From Streptomyces uncialis (GTDB lineage: Bacteria > Actinomycetota > Actinomycetes > Streptomycetales > Streptomycetaceae): 64,000 nucleotides of DNA. The stretch is from the NCBI RefSeq assembly GCF_036250755.1, contig NZ_CP109583.1, positions 6,549,501 through 6,613,500 on the forward strand. The letters run 5' to 3'. Numbering within the stretch: the first letter of the stretch is position 1; every line of letters starts with the position of its first letter. The notes beneath the pieces are model-generated. The model was not told where the DNA came from. It was given only the letters and a program-made list of their open reading frames with translations, and ran no database searches. The position numbers and the translations under genes are program-made. Below, piece after piece: positions 7,235-16,404 of the stretch.

Positions 7235-8971
7235 GTGCTCATACGACTGCTCCGGACCTACCTCGGTCCCTACCGAAAACCCATCGCCGTGCTGGTGGCG
7301 CTCCAGCTGCTCCAGACCAGCGCCACGCTGTACCTGCCCACGATGAACGCCGACATCATCGACCGGGGTGTGGTCAAGGGCGACACCGGATTCATCATGT
7401 CGTTCGGCGGGCTGATGATCGCCGTCACCCTGGTGCAGGTGGTGTGCAACGTCGGTGCCGTCCGGCTCGGCGCCCGCAGCGCCGCCGCGGTCGGCCGGGA
7501 CGTGCGCGGCGCCGTGTTCGACCGGGTGCAGTCGTTCTCCGCGCGGGAGGTCGGCCACTTCGGCGCGCCCACCCTGATCACCCGGACCACGAACGACGTC
7601 CAGCAGGTCCAGATGCTGACCCTGATGGCGTTCACCCTGATGGTCACCGCGCCGATCATGTGCGTCGGCGGGATCGTGATGGCCCTCGGGCAGGACGTGC
7701 CGCTGTCGACGGTGCTGATAGCGGTGGTCCCCGTGCTCGGGATCAGCGTCAGCGTCATCGTCCACAAGCTGCGTCCGCTGTTCCGGGCCATGCAGGTACG
7801 GGTCGACACCGTCAACCGGATGCTGCGCGAGCAGATCACCGGCAACCGGGTCATCCGGGCGTTCGTCCGGGACGGCTACGAGCAGAAACGCTTCCGGGGC
7901 GCCAACGAGGACCTGACCGAGATGGCGCTCGGCTCCGGCAAGCTGCTCGCGTTCATGTTCCCCATCGTGATGACCGTCGTGAACGTGTCGTCGGTCGTCG
8001 TCGTCTGGTTCGGGGCGCACCGGATCGACAGCGGGGCCATGGAGATCGGGTCGCTGACCGCGTTCCTCGCGTACCTCATGCAGATCGTGATGTCCGTGAT
8101 GATGGCCACCTTCATGTTCATGATGGTGCCGCGCGCGGAGGTGTGCGCCGAGCGTATCCAGGAGGTGCTCGGCACCCAGTCCAGCGTGGTGCCGCCCGCC
8201 GCGCCCGTCCGCGAGATGCGCACCCATGGGCACCTGGAGCTGCGGGAGGCCGGGTTCCGCTACCCGGGCGCCGAGGAACCCGTCCTCAAGGGCGTCGACC
8301 TGGTGGCCCGGCCGGGCCGGACGACCGCCGTGATCGGGTCCACCGGCAGCGGCAAGACCACCCTGCTGGGCCTGGTGCCCCGGCTCTTCGACGTCACCGA
8401 GGGCGCCGTCCTGGTGAACGGCGTCGACGTACGGGACATCGACCAGCGGCTGCTCGCCCGGACCGTGGGCCTCGTCCCGCAGAAGCCGTACCTCTTCGCC
8501 GGGACCGTCGCGACCAACCTCCGCTACGGGAACCCCGACGCGAGCGACGAGGACCTGTGGCGGGCCCTGGAGGTCGCCCAGGCACGCGACTTCGTGGAGT
8601 CCCAGCTCGAAGGGGGGCTCGACGCGCCCATCGCGCAGGGCGGCACCAATGTGTCCGGCGGCCAGCGGCAGCGGCTCGCCATCGCCCGCACCCTCGTCCA
8701 GCGCCCCGAGATCTATCTCTTCGACGACTCGTTCTCCGCACTCGACTACGCCACCGACGCCGCGCTGCGGGCCGCGCTCACCGCGGAGACCCGGGAGGCG
8801 ACCGTCGTCATCGTCGCCCAGCGCGTCTCCACCATCAGGGACGCCGACCGGATCGTCGTCCTCGACGAGGGCCGCGTCGTCGGCGCGGGCCGGCACGCCG
8901 AACTGATGCGGGACAACGAGACCTACCGGGAGATCGTGCTCTCCCAGCTGACGGAAGCGGAGGCGGCCTGA
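7235..8971 (+). CDS. ABC exporter half-transporter, degenerate-site subunit
   Basis: The protein has 578 residues: an N-terminal six-helix exporter domain (about 10-310) and a nucleotide-binding domain. Walker A is GSTGSGKTTL, the signature VSGGQRQR is canonical, and Walker B is IYLFDDSFSALD, in which Asp replaces the usual catalytic Glu. That change is typical of the degenerate subunit of heterodimeric exporters. I chose the GTG at 7235 (VLIRLLRTYLGPYRKP) because homologues start here; the upstream frame is Pro-rich repeat. The stop overlaps the ATG of the partner gene. Substrate unknown; multidrug or lipid export is common in the family. Confidence 0.88.
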   Translation: MLIRLLRTYLGPYRKPIAVLVALQLLQTSATLYLPTMNADIIDRGVVKGDTGFIMSFGGLMIAVTLVQVVCNVGAVRLGARSAAAVGRDVRGAVFDRVQSFSAREVGHFGAPTLITRTTNDVQQVQMLTLMAFTLMVTAPIMCVGGIVMALGQDVPLSTVLIAVVPVLGISVSVIVHKLRPLFRAMQVRVDTVNRMLREQITGNRVIRAFVRDGYEQKRFRGANEDLTEMALGSGKLLAFMFPIVMTVVNVSSVVVVWFGAHRIDSGAMEIGSLTAFLAYLMQIVMSVMMATFMFMMVPRAEVCAERIQEVLGTQSSVVPPAAPVREMRTHGHLELREAGFRYPGAEEPVLKGVDLVARPGRTTAVIGSTGSGKTTLLGLVPRLFDVTEGAVLVNGVDVRDIDQRLLARTVGLVPQKPYLFAGTVATNLRYGNPDASDEDLWRALEVAQARDFVESQLEGGLDAPIAQGGTNVSGGQRQRLAIARTLVQRPEIYLFDDSFSALDYATDAALRAALTAETREATVVIVAQRVSTIRDADRIVVLDEGRVVGAGRHAELMRDNETYREIVLSQLTEAEAA

Positions 8972-10896
8972 TGGCGGCGGGACGCAGCATGATGGCCGGG
9001 ACGGGACCCGACCATCGGTCCATGGACTTCAAGGGCTCCGGCAAACGGCTGCTGGGCCACTTCCGGCCCGAACGCGCCACCATGTACGGGATGGTCGGCT
9101 GCGCCCTGATCAGCGTCGCGGTGTCGGTGCTCGGCCCGAAGATCCTCGGGATGGCCACCGACCTGATCTTCGCCGGGATCGTCGGCCGCCCGATGCCCGC
9201 CGGGCAGACCAAGGAACAGGCCCTCGCGCAGCTGCGCGCCGACGGTGAGGGCAAGGTCGCCGACATGCTCTCCGGGGTGGCCTTCACCCCCGGCGAGGGT
9301 GTCGACTTCGGGGCCGTCGCCTCCGTCCTCGGTTTCGCGCTGATCACGTTCGTGATAGGCGGACTGCTGATGCTGGTGGCCACCCGGCTCGGCAACCGGG
9401 CCATCAACAGGACCGTGTTCCGGCTGCGCGGCGAGGTCCAGGCGAAGCTGTCGCGGCTGCCGCTGGCGTACTTCGACAAGCGGCAGCGCGGCGAGGTGCT
9501 CAGCCGTGCCACCAACGACCTCGACAACCTCGGGCAGACCCTCCAGCAGAGCCTCGGACAGCTCGTCAACTCGCTGCTGACGATCCTCGGTGTGCTGGTG
9601 ATGATGTTCCTGATCTCACCGCTGCTCGCGCTGGTCGCGCTCGTCACCGTCCCGCTGTCGTTCCTGATCGCGACGAAGGTCGGCAAGCGGTCCCAGCCGC
9701 AGTTCGTCCGCCAGTGGCGCACCACCGGCACCCTCAGCGCGCATGTCGAGGAGATGTACACCGGGCACACCCTGGTGAAGGTCTTCGGACGGCAGGACGA
9801 GAGCGCCAAGCGGTTCGCCGAGGAGAACGACGCGCTGTACGAGGCGACCTACCGGGCCCAGTTCACCAGCGGGCTGATGCAGCCGCTGATGTTCTTCGTG
9901 TCCAACCTGAACTACGTCCTCGTCGCCGTCGTCGGCGGGCTGCGGGTCGCCTCCGGCGCGCTGTCCATCGGGGACGTCCAGGCGTTCGTCCAGTACTCCC
10001 GGCAGTTCTCCATGCCGCTGACCCAGGTCGCGTCGATGGCGAACCTGGTGCAGTCCGGGGTCGCGTCCGCCGAGCGGGTCTTCGAACTGCTCGACGCCGA
10101 CGAGCAGGCCCCCGACCCCGAGCACCCCGTGCGGCCCGTGGAGCGCACCGGGCGGGTCGCCCTGGAGCGGGTGTCCTTCCGCTACGAGAAGGACCGGCCG
10201 CTCATCGAGGACCTGTCGCTGACCGTGGAACCCGGGCACACCGTCGCCATCGTCGGACCGACCGGGGCGGGCAAGACGACCCTGGTCAATCTGCTCATGC
10301 GGTTCTACGAGGTGACCGGCGGGCGGATCACCGTCGACGGCGTCGACATCGCGAAGATGTCCCGCGACGAACTGCGCGCCGGGATCGGGATGGTCCTCCA
10401 GGACACCTGGCTGTTCGGCGGGACCATCGCGGACAACATCGCCTACGGCACGTCCCGGGACGTCACCCGTGACGACATCGAGGAGGCGGCGCGGGCCGCG
10501 CACGCGGACCGGTTCGTCCGGACCCTGCCCGACGGGTACGACACCGTCATCGACGACGAGGGCGCCGGGGTCAGCGCGGGCGAGAAGCAGCTGATCACCA
10601 TCGCGCGGGCCTTCCTGTCCGAGCCGGTGATCCTCGTCCTCGACGAGGCGACCAGCTCCGTCGACACCCGCACCGAGGTACTGATCCAGAAGGCGATGGC
10701 CCGGCTCTCGCACGGCCGGACCTCGTTCGTCATCGCCCACCGGCTGTCCACGATCCGCGACGCGGACACCATCCTGGTGATGGAGCACGGTTCCATCGTC
10801 GAACAGGGCACCCACGAGGAGCTGTTGCGGTCCGGGGGCGCCTACGCCCGGCTGTACGCGGCGCAGTTCGCCCAGGCGGTGGCGGAGGTCGACTGA
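8971..10896 (+). CDS. ABC exporter half-transporter, catalytic subunit
   Basis: The protein has 641 residues. After a short N-terminal extension comes the exporter membrane domain; an insert of ~45 residues (PMPAGQTKEQALAQLRADGE and onward) lies between its first two helices. The NBD has Walker A GPTGAGKTTL and Walker B VILVLDEATSSVD with the catalytic Glu, but a deviant signature (VSAGEKQ instead of SGGQ). With the preceding subunit this gives one complete and one degenerate ATP site. The ATG overlaps the upstream TGA by one base, so the two are made together and presumably form a heterodimer. Confidence 0.9.
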   Translation: MAAGRSMMAGTGPDHRSMDFKGSGKRLLGHFRPERATMYGMVGCALISVAVSVLGPKILGMATDLIFAGIVGRPMPAGQTKEQALAQLRADGEGKVADMLSGVAFTPGEGVDFGAVASVLGFALITFVIGGLLMLVATRLGNRAINRTVFRLRGEVQAKLSRLPLAYFDKRQRGEVLSRATNDLDNLGQTLQQSLGQLVNSLLTILGVLVMMFLISPLLALVALVTVPLSFLIATKVGKRSQPQFVRQWRTTGTLSAHVEEMYTGHTLVKVFGRQDESAKRFAEENDALYEATYRAQFTSGLMQPLMFFVSNLNYVLVAVVGGLRVASGALSIGDVQAFVQYSRQFSMPLTQVASMANLVQSGVASAERVFELLDADEQAPDPEHPVRPVERTGRVALERVSFRYEKDRPLIEDLSLTVEPGHTVAIVGPTGAGKTTLVNLLMRFYEVTGGRITVDGVDIAKMSRDELRAGIGMVLQDTWLFGGTIADNIAYGTSRDVTRDDIEEAARAAHADRFVRTLPDGYDTVIDDEGAGVSAGEKQLITIARAFLSEPVILVLDEATSSVDTRTEVLIQKAMARLSHGRTSFVIAHRLSTIRDADTILVMEHGSIVEQGTHEELLRSGGAYARLYAAQFAQAVAEVD

Positions 10897-11100
10897 GCCG
10901 TGCCGCCCACCGGCGGCGCGGTCGCGTGGGCGGTCGCGGCGGCTGGGCGGGCGGTCGTAGCAGTCATGGGTGGGCGGTCGTAGCGGTCACGGGTGGTGCG
11001 GTCCGTGCGGACGGTTCCGGCGGCCATGGGTGGCCACGGGCGGCGCGGCCCGTGGGCGGTCGTGGCGGTCCGTTCCGTCGTCCCGGGCGCCCCTGCTGTC

Positions 11101-11149
11101 CCTGACGCCCCCTGGCACCCCCTTGCGAGGGCGCCAGGGGTCCGTCAGG
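11101..11149. terminator. Bidirectional hairpin between convergent genes
   Basis: CCTGACG and CCCCTGGC pair with GCCAGGGG and CGTCAGG around a ~16-nt loop. The hairpin sits directly beyond the stop of the TetR gene and ~200 bp after the ABC exporter. The stem is long and GC-rich but has no T-run, as is common in Streptomyces. Confidence 0.7.
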
Positions 11150-11152
11150 GCC

Positions 11153-11953
11153 TCAGCGCACGGCGGTCGGGGTCCGGCGGGGGGAGGGGATCCCGTGCTC
11201 CCCGGTGGGCCGCTGAGCGCCGGACGACAGGTCGGCCGACCGCTCCGTGCCGGGCCGCTCCGCCGCCGGGCGCCCGTCACCCGCCCGCTCGGTGCCCGCG
11301 GCGGTGCCGACGCGGGCGGCGAGGAGCCGTTCCGCGCGGTCCGCGCCGAGGTCGAGGGTCGGCAGCAGCGACGGCTGCGCGATGCTCGGCAGCACATGCT
11401 GGAGCAGCACGATCACCCGGTGCGTCAGATCGGCCCGCTCGCACAGGGTCTGCGACATCCCCTGGATGCCGGTGAACGCGCCCGCGAGCAACTGCGCGGT
11501 GTCGTCGGGGACCACGTGCGGCAGCAGCTCGCCGTGCCGGTCGGCCTCCGCGAGGACCTGGCCGATCCGGTCGATCCACGACTGGTACGGGGTGCCGTGG
11601 AACGGCGCCGGGTCGTCGCCGTGCTCCCGCCGGTGGTCCATCGCGAGGCCCACCCCGGCGCGGGTCAGCGGGTCGTGGCGCAGCTGATGGGCGAACAGCA
11701 TCCCGTGGTCCACGAGTTCCTGGAGCCGGGTGCGCTGCGGTGGCAGTTCGCCCACGTCCAGCTGCGCCGCCACCACGCCCAGCGCCAGTTCCTCCTTGGA
11801 CGCGAAGTGGAAGTACAGCGCGCCCTTGGTGACCCCGGCACGCTGGAGGATCTCGGTGATCGTCGCGGAGCTGTAGCCGCGCTCGTCGAAGACGGCCGCG
11901 GCCGCCAGGAGGATGGACTCGCGCGTCTGGATCGCCCGTGCTTGTCGTGCCAT
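11153..11953 (-). CDS. TetR family regulator, ScbR-like (gamma-butyrolactone receptor type)
   Basis: The protein has 266 residues. The N-terminal TetR HTH (MARQARAIQTRESILLAAA, then GYSSATITEILQRAGVTKGA and LYFHFASKEELALGV) closely resembles ScbR/ArpA receptors. The following ligand domain fits the same family (RAGVGLAMDHRR, PYQSWIDRIGQVLAEADRHG, AGAFTGIQGMSQ). Such proteins repress antibiotic and development genes until a gamma-butyrolactone binds. The ~50-residue C-terminal tail is Pro/Gly/Arg-rich and longer than usual. No autoregulator synthase (AfsA/ScbA) lies nearby, so it may sense a signal made elsewhere. ATG at 11953 is chosen because the HTH begins there. Confidence 0.85.
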   Translation of the reverse strand: MARQARAIQTRESILLAAAAVFDERGYSSATITEILQRAGVTKGALYFHFASKEELALGVVAAQLDVGELPPQRTRLQELVDHGMLFAHQLRHDPLTRAGVGLAMDHRREHGDDPAPFHGTPYQSWIDRIGQVLAEADRHGELLPHVVPDDTAQLLAGAFTGIQGMSQTLCERADLTHRVIVLLQHVLPSIAQPSLLPTLDLGADRAERLLAARVGTAAGTERAGDGRPAAERPGTERSADLSSGAQRPTGEHGIPSPRRTPTAVR

Positions 11954-12245
11954 GGAGTCAGGTGCCTGCTTCCCCGTCGGGGCTTCTACGTCCGAGCTGT
12001 GGTCAGGTCGACACGGACAGAAAACCGGACTCGTCACCCGCTTGTCGAGGGCCATGAGAGACCCCTCATCAGCGACGCGTCACCGACCCCGCCAAGCCCC
12101 CGGTCGCGGACGCCTCCGCCGCCCTCCCCTGAGCGGGCCCGGGACGCCGCCCCGGGCGGTGCCGTACGGGGCCCGCCGCCGCTGCCGGTACCTGATCCGA
12201 GGCCGCTCCCGGTACCGCCCCGGGGCGTTGCGCGGGGGAGTGGTG

Positions 12246-13916
12246 TCAGGCTCCCGGGGCCGGTCCGATCGGTGAGCGCCAGACCAGCGCGGTGCCTTCG
12301 CCCCGCGGCCCGGACCCGTCGTCCGCCGACGCCGTGCCGTCGTCCCGGACGGTGAGCCGTACGCAGGGCCGCCCGTCCGGCAGGAACGTCGTGACGTCCA
12401 CGGCGACCGCCACCCGGGTCACCCCCGTCCGGTGGGCCGCCTCCGACAGGGCGCGGCGCAGGACGACGAGGAGCGGCCCGGCGACCGGGTCGTCCACCAG
12501 GGTGTCCACGGCGCCCAGGAACCGCAGCGACGGCGGGAAGCCCAGGACGGCGCCCGCCGCGGCCGTCTCGCGCAGCACCCGGCCCCGGAGGGTGGTCGGG
12601 GCGTCGGCGGGCGGCTGCTGGAGCGCGAGGATCGCCGTACGGACCTCCTGGATCGTGGACTCCAGCTCGTCCACCGCGAACGCGAGACAGTCCCGTACCG
12701 TACGGGCCGCCCCGGCCTCGGCGGCCCCGGTCCCGGCCCCGGGGGCGTCCCCGTCCGCCGCCCGCTCCGCGCGGCGGTGGGTCGACTCCAGCATCAGGCC
12801 CGTGGCGAACAGCCGTTGGACGACCAGGTCGTGCAGATCGCGGGCGATCCGGTCCCGGTCCTCGTACACGGCGAGCCGTTCGCGCCGGGTCTGGGCGTCC
12901 GCGAGGACGAGGGCGAGCGCCGCGTGCGACGCGAACCGGGCGGCCATCGTCCGCTCCACCGCGCTGTACGGGCGGCCCCCGCGGACGCGCGGCAGCGCGA
13001 GGGTGCCGATCAGCCGTCCGCCGGACTGGAGCGGAAGCATCATGCTGGGGCCGAAGCGGGAGCGCACCGGGGTGGCCATCCGGGGATCGGTCGCCGAGTC
13101 CGTGATGAACACCGGCTCACCGCCGAGGAGTTGGTCCAGGATCGCGCTGCCCGGCGGGATCGTCGCGCCGAGGAGTTCCCCGGCCGGGTCCGGCGCGGAC
13201 GCCGCGACGATCTCCATCCCGCCCGCCCGGGTCGGCTGGAGGATCGCCCCGGCCGCCGCGTCCGCCAGCAGCCGCGCCCGCTCCGCGACCGTCACCAGCG
13301 CGTCCGTCGCGGACCCGGCGGTCAGCAGCGCGGTCGTCACCGCCGCCGCGCCCTCGATCCAGCGTTCCCGCAGCCGCGCGGCGCCGTACAGCCGGGCGTT
13401 GCCGATCGCGATGCCCGCCTGGGACGCGAGGACCCGCAGCAGTTGCGCGTCCTCCTCGGTGAACGGGCCGCCCCGCTTCCCGGTCAGATACAGATTGCCG
13501 AACACCTCGTCCGCGACATGGATCGGGACGCCGAGGAACGACCGCATCGGCGGATGGCCGGGCGGCAGCCCCCGGGCGCGGGGATCGGTGGTGAGATCGT
13601 CGATCCGCAGCGGGCGGGGATCGTCGATGAGGGCGCCGATCAGCCCGGAGTGCCCGTCGGGCAGGCCGCCGATCCGGGCGCGCGCCGCCGCCGGCAGCCC
13701 GGTCGTGTACAGGTCGCGCAGACGGGGGCGGTCCGGGCCGCCGCCCAGGTCCAGGACGCCCAGCGCCCCGTACCGGGCGCCCGTCAGCCCGGCGGCGCGT
13801 GTCACGATCCGCTGGAGGGTGGCGGGCAGGTCGAGTTCCGTCCCGACCTCCAGGACCGCTTCGAGGAGAAGCGGCAGCCGGGACCCGCCCGCCGCCGTAC
13901 CGTCGTCTTCGCTCAC
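12246..13916 (-). CDS. GAF-domain sensor histidine kinase (DevS/DosS type), degenerate ATPase domain
   Basis: The protein has 556 residues. Two tandem GAF domains (about 15-180 and 185-345) precede a HisKA_3 dimerisation segment with the phospho-acceptor motif DRDRIARDLHDLVVQRLFATGL. The architecture is that of DevS/DosS-like kinases. The C-terminal ATP-binding part is short: the N-box reads RRALSEAAHRT, without the usual Asn, and only LTVRDDG resembles the G1 box, with no clear G2 glycine loop. ATP binding is therefore doubtful. No response-regulator gene is adjacent. It shares a strand with the Mbl gene upstream and the ScbR-like gene downstream. Confidence 0.85.
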   Translation of the reverse strand: MSEDDGTAAGGSRLPLLLEAVLEVGTELDLPATLQRIVTRAAGLTGARYGALGVLDLGGGPDRPRLRDLYTTGLPAAARARIGGLPDGHSGLIGALIDDPRPLRIDDLTTDPRARGLPPGHPPMRSFLGVPIHVADEVFGNLYLTGKRGGPFTEEDAQLLRVLASQAGIAIGNARLYGAARLRERWIEGAAAVTTALLTAGSATDALVTVAERARLLADAAAGAILQPTRAGGMEIVAASAPDPAGELLGATIPPGSAILDQLLGGEPVFITDSATDPRMATPVRSRFGPSMMLPLQSGGRLIGTLALPRVRGGRPYSAVERTMAARFASHAALALVLADAQTRRERLAVYEDRDRIARDLHDLVVQRLFATGLMLESTHRRAERAADGDAPGAGTGAAEAGAARTVRDCLAFAVDELESTIQEVRTAILALQQPPADAPTTLRGRVLRETAAAGAVLGFPPSLRFLGAVDTLVDDPVAGPLLVVLRRALSEAAHRTGVTRVAVAVDVTTFLPDGRPCVRLTVRDDGTASADDGSGPRGEGTALVWRSPIGPAPGA

Positions 13917-14087
13917 CGTTCCAGGATGCCGCCTGGGCCGCCCGCTCCCCGGCAGCGGCGCCGTCGCGGGGGTCGCGGGAGGTGTCCCGTCCGTCGGAGG
14001 CGCGGAGGCGCGGAGGTCCGGCGGTCCGGCGGACGGGCTCGGGTCGGGCTCGGGTCGGGTTCGGGTCGGCTCGGCCCGATGGTCGGG

Positions 14088-15131
14088 TCAGCCGGACAGC
14101 GGGTCCAGCAGCATCGGGGCGATCCGGCCCTCCAGCATCGCGCCGAGACCGAGGATCGCGCAGACGTCGGGGCGTTCCGCGATGTGCACCGGCATCCCCG
14201 TCGCGTCCCGCAGCATCTGGTCCAGGCCCGGGAGCAGGGCGCTGCCGCCGACCATCATGATGCCCCGGTCCGCGAGGTCGGCCACCAGGTCCGGCGGGCA
14301 GTCCCGCAGCACCTTGCCGATACCGTCGAGGACCGCCGTCAGCGGGGTGTGGATGGCGTCCCGCACCGCCGCCGTGTCGACCTGGACCGAACGGGCCAGC
14401 CCGGTGGCCACGTCCCGGCCGTGGATCTCGGTGGACGTCGGACCGTGCGGGGTGAGGCCGTTGCCGGAGAGGGCGAGCTGGAGCGGGCGCACCGACTGCG
14501 ACGGCAGCATCAGTTCGTGCCGGTGCCGCAGATGCTGGACGATCGCGTGGTCGATGGCGTCCCCGCCGACCGCGATCCGCTCCGCCGTGACGATCGACCC
14601 GAGCGACAGCACCGCGACCTGGGTGGTCGCGGCCCCGCACACCAGGATCATCGTCGCCTCGGGCCGCTCCACCGGCAGCCCGCAGCCGACCGCCGCCGCG
14701 AGCAGCGTGTCGACCAGCTCCACCCGGCGGGCGCCGAGCCCGACCATCGTCTCCACCGCCGCGCGCTGCGCGAGCGGGTCCGCGTCGTGCGGGGTGCACG
14801 CGGCGGCCCGCAGCCGGGGCTTGCGCCGCAGCGCGCGGCGCAGCTTCTCGCCGATCAGATGACGGAGCATCCGCTGCGCCATCTCGATGTCCACGACCGA
14901 GCCGCCGGACACCGGGCGCACCACCCGGATGTAGCCGGGGGTGCGGCCCGTCATCCGTTCCGCGAACTCGCCCACCGCGATCAGCGATCCGGTGCGGGTG
15001 TTGACGGCGGCGACGCTCGGCTGGTCGACCACCAGTCCCGCGCCCTTCACGAACACCCGGGTGCGGGCGGCGCCCAGGTCCACCGCGATATGGCACCGAC
15101 GCAACTGGTCCAGGCTGGCACTGCCGGTCAT
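14088..15131 (-). CDS. mbl: MreB-like actin homologue, Mbl type
   Basis: The protein has 347 residues, the usual MreB length. The actin-fold phosphate-1 motif is CHIAVDLGAARTRVFV, phosphate-2 is MILVCGAATTQVAVLSLGSI, and the adenosine motif is IMMVGGSALLPGLDQML. Several positions deviate from true MreB (DLGAARTR where MreB has DLGTxNT). This fits the second, Mbl-like homologue of Streptomyces, which contributes to spore-wall synthesis with MreB; the symbol is by resemblance. ATG at 15131 is set by GGGAGGAAAACGCCC just upstream. It is not next to mreC/mreD. A short G-rich repeat (GGGCTC/GGGTCG units) follows its stop on the plus-strand left side. Confidence 0.82.
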   Translation of the reverse strand: MTGSASLDQLRRCHIAVDLGAARTRVFVKGAGLVVDQPSVAAVNTRTGSLIAVGEFAERMTGRTPGYIRVVRPVSGGSVVDIEMAQRMLRHLIGEKLRRALRRKPRLRAAACTPHDADPLAQRAAVETMVGLGARRVELVDTLLAAAVGCGLPVERPEATMILVCGAATTQVAVLSLGSIVTAERIAVGGDAIDHAIVQHLRHRHELMLPSQSVRPLQLALSGNGLTPHGPTSTEIHGRDVATGLARSVQVDTAAVRDAIHTPLTAVLDGIGKVLRDCPPDLVADLADRGIMMVGGSALLPGLDQMLRDATGMPVHIAERPDVCAILGLGAMLEGRIAPMLLDPLSG

Positions 15132-15334
15132 GGGCGTTTTCCTCCCGAGGGCGCGGACCGTACGGCGGCGCCGTGCGGCGTTCTTCCTCCGCATCGTCCG
15201 GCCGCGCGGGGGCCCACGCATCGCGGGTGGGCCGGGCGGGGGGCCGCCGCCCGGGTGACGCCGGGGGCCGTTCGCAGTAGGGGACCGGGCCCGGGACGGG
15301 GCGAACGGGGGAGAGATCCGCGCCGTCGCGCGTG

Positions 15335-16225
15335 TCACACCGTCCGGCGCGGCTTCTTGAGCATCTCGGTCAGCGCCGCGACGCTGTGCTCGCCGTGGCC
15401 CGCCTCCGCCGCCCGTCGCACCAGGTCGTCGAGGGGGGCCGTCCAGGACGTGTCGACGCCCGTCTCCCGGGTCAGTTCCGCGTCATGGGCGGCTCCGGCG
15501 AGGAACAGATTCACGGACGAGGCCCCGTCGGTGTAGTCGCCGCTGTCGATCTCGGCGGCGTAGACGGGCAGCAGCGACTTGATCATGTCCAGCCACTTGC
15601 CCGCGAACCGCACCATGCCCGCCGCCTCCAGCCCCCGGGACCGCAGGGCGGCGGCGCCCTGGAAGAACCCGACAAGGGCGGGCAGCAGCATGGCGCCCAC
15701 CGCCATCTCGTACAGGGCGGCCAGATCGGCCTCGTCCCCGAGGTGGACGGTGTCGCCGCCCAGCACCTCCAGCGTGGTCACGTACTCGTCGAAGACGGTC
15801 CGGTCGCCGCTGTAGTAGAGCAGGGTGTCCGGTGCCCCGACGGCCGCGGGCACGTTCTTGACCGCCCCGGCGAGGAACCGGGCGCCGAGACCGTCCGCCC
15901 AGGCGGCCGTCTCACGGGCCCCGGCCGGGGAGCCGCTGTTCAGGGTGACGAGGGCACGCCCCGTCAGTTCCGCCGCGGCCGGGGCCAGGGCCGCGCGGGT
16001 GTCGTCGAAGGTGGTCAAGCAGGTGATGACCAGGGGACTCGCGCCGACCGCCGCCGCCACCGAGGGGGCGAGGACCGCTCCCTCGGCGGTCAGCGGCGCC
16101 GCCTTGGCCGGGGTGCGGTTCCATACGGTCGTCGGATGTCCGGCGTCGTGGAACGCACCGGCCAGCGCCAGGCCCATCGAGCCGAGCCCGATCACGGTCA
16201 CGGGTGTGCGGTGGTTCATGGTCAT
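15335..16225 (-). CDS. NAD(P)-dependent imine-reductase-like oxidoreductase
   Basis: The protein has 296 residues. A Rossmann fold opens with VTVIGLGSMGLALAGAF, followed by WNRTPAKAAPL, the NADP-type loop. The C-terminal helical domain (YEMAVGAMLLPALVGFFQGAAAL, DGASSVNLFLAGAAHDAE) is of the imine reductase / beta-hydroxyacid dehydrogenase-like type. These enzymes reduce cyclic imines or act on related carbonyls; the natural substrate is unknown. The start ATGACCATGAAC at 16225 has CTGGAG upstream. It is divergent from the HxlR regulator, with operator-like repeats between them, so induction by an HxlR ligand is likely. Confidence 0.83.
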   Translation of the reverse strand: MTMNHRTPVTVIGLGSMGLALAGAFHDAGHPTTVWNRTPAKAAPLTAEGAVLAPSVAAAVGASPLVITCLTTFDDTRAALAPAAAELTGRALVTLNSGSPAGARETAAWADGLGARFLAGAVKNVPAAVGAPDTLLYYSGDRTVFDEYVTTLEVLGGDTVHLGDEADLAALYEMAVGAMLLPALVGFFQGAAALRSRGLEAAGMVRFAGKWLDMIKSLLPVYAAEIDSGDYTDGASSVNLFLAGAAHDAELTRETGVDTSWTAPLDDLVRRAAEAGHGEHSVAALTEMLKKPRRTV

Positions 16226-16355
16226 GTTCCCGCTCCAGGAGATGTCGGATCGCCGGACGTCCACGGCATGCCGGCCCGCCGCGCCCGCCCCCCGCTCCGT
16301 GGTGTTCCCGGCGCGGCGCCCGTCCCATACTGGGTTCGCACGCGCATTCCCTCAA

Positions 16356-16391
16356 GTACCGACATTTTTGTCGGGTACTCACATTCCTGTC
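16356..16391. promoter_or_regulatory. Putative HxlR operator in the divergent intergenic region
   Basis: GTACCGACA and TGTCGGGTAC form an imperfect inverted repeat around TTTT (16356-16378). The core ACATTTTTGTC (16362-16372) recurs as ACATTCCTGTC at 16381-16391, 19 bp further on. The second copy lies just ahead of the regulator's Shine-Dalgarno, so autorepression is plausible. Confidence 0.6.
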
Positions 16392-16404
16392 AGGAGGAAC
16401 GCCG

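Noticed and set aside
7444..8970. N-terminal ~500 residues of the 1150-residue plus-strand frame preceding the second ABC gene
   Set aside because: It overlaps the first ABC subunit in another frame and is Arg-rich without helices. The ABC protein starts at 8971.
12292..15536. Long plus-strand frames of 856 and 1034 residues
   Set aside because: Antisense to the GAF kinase and Mbl genes, which have clear domains and ribosome sites. The translations are low complexity.
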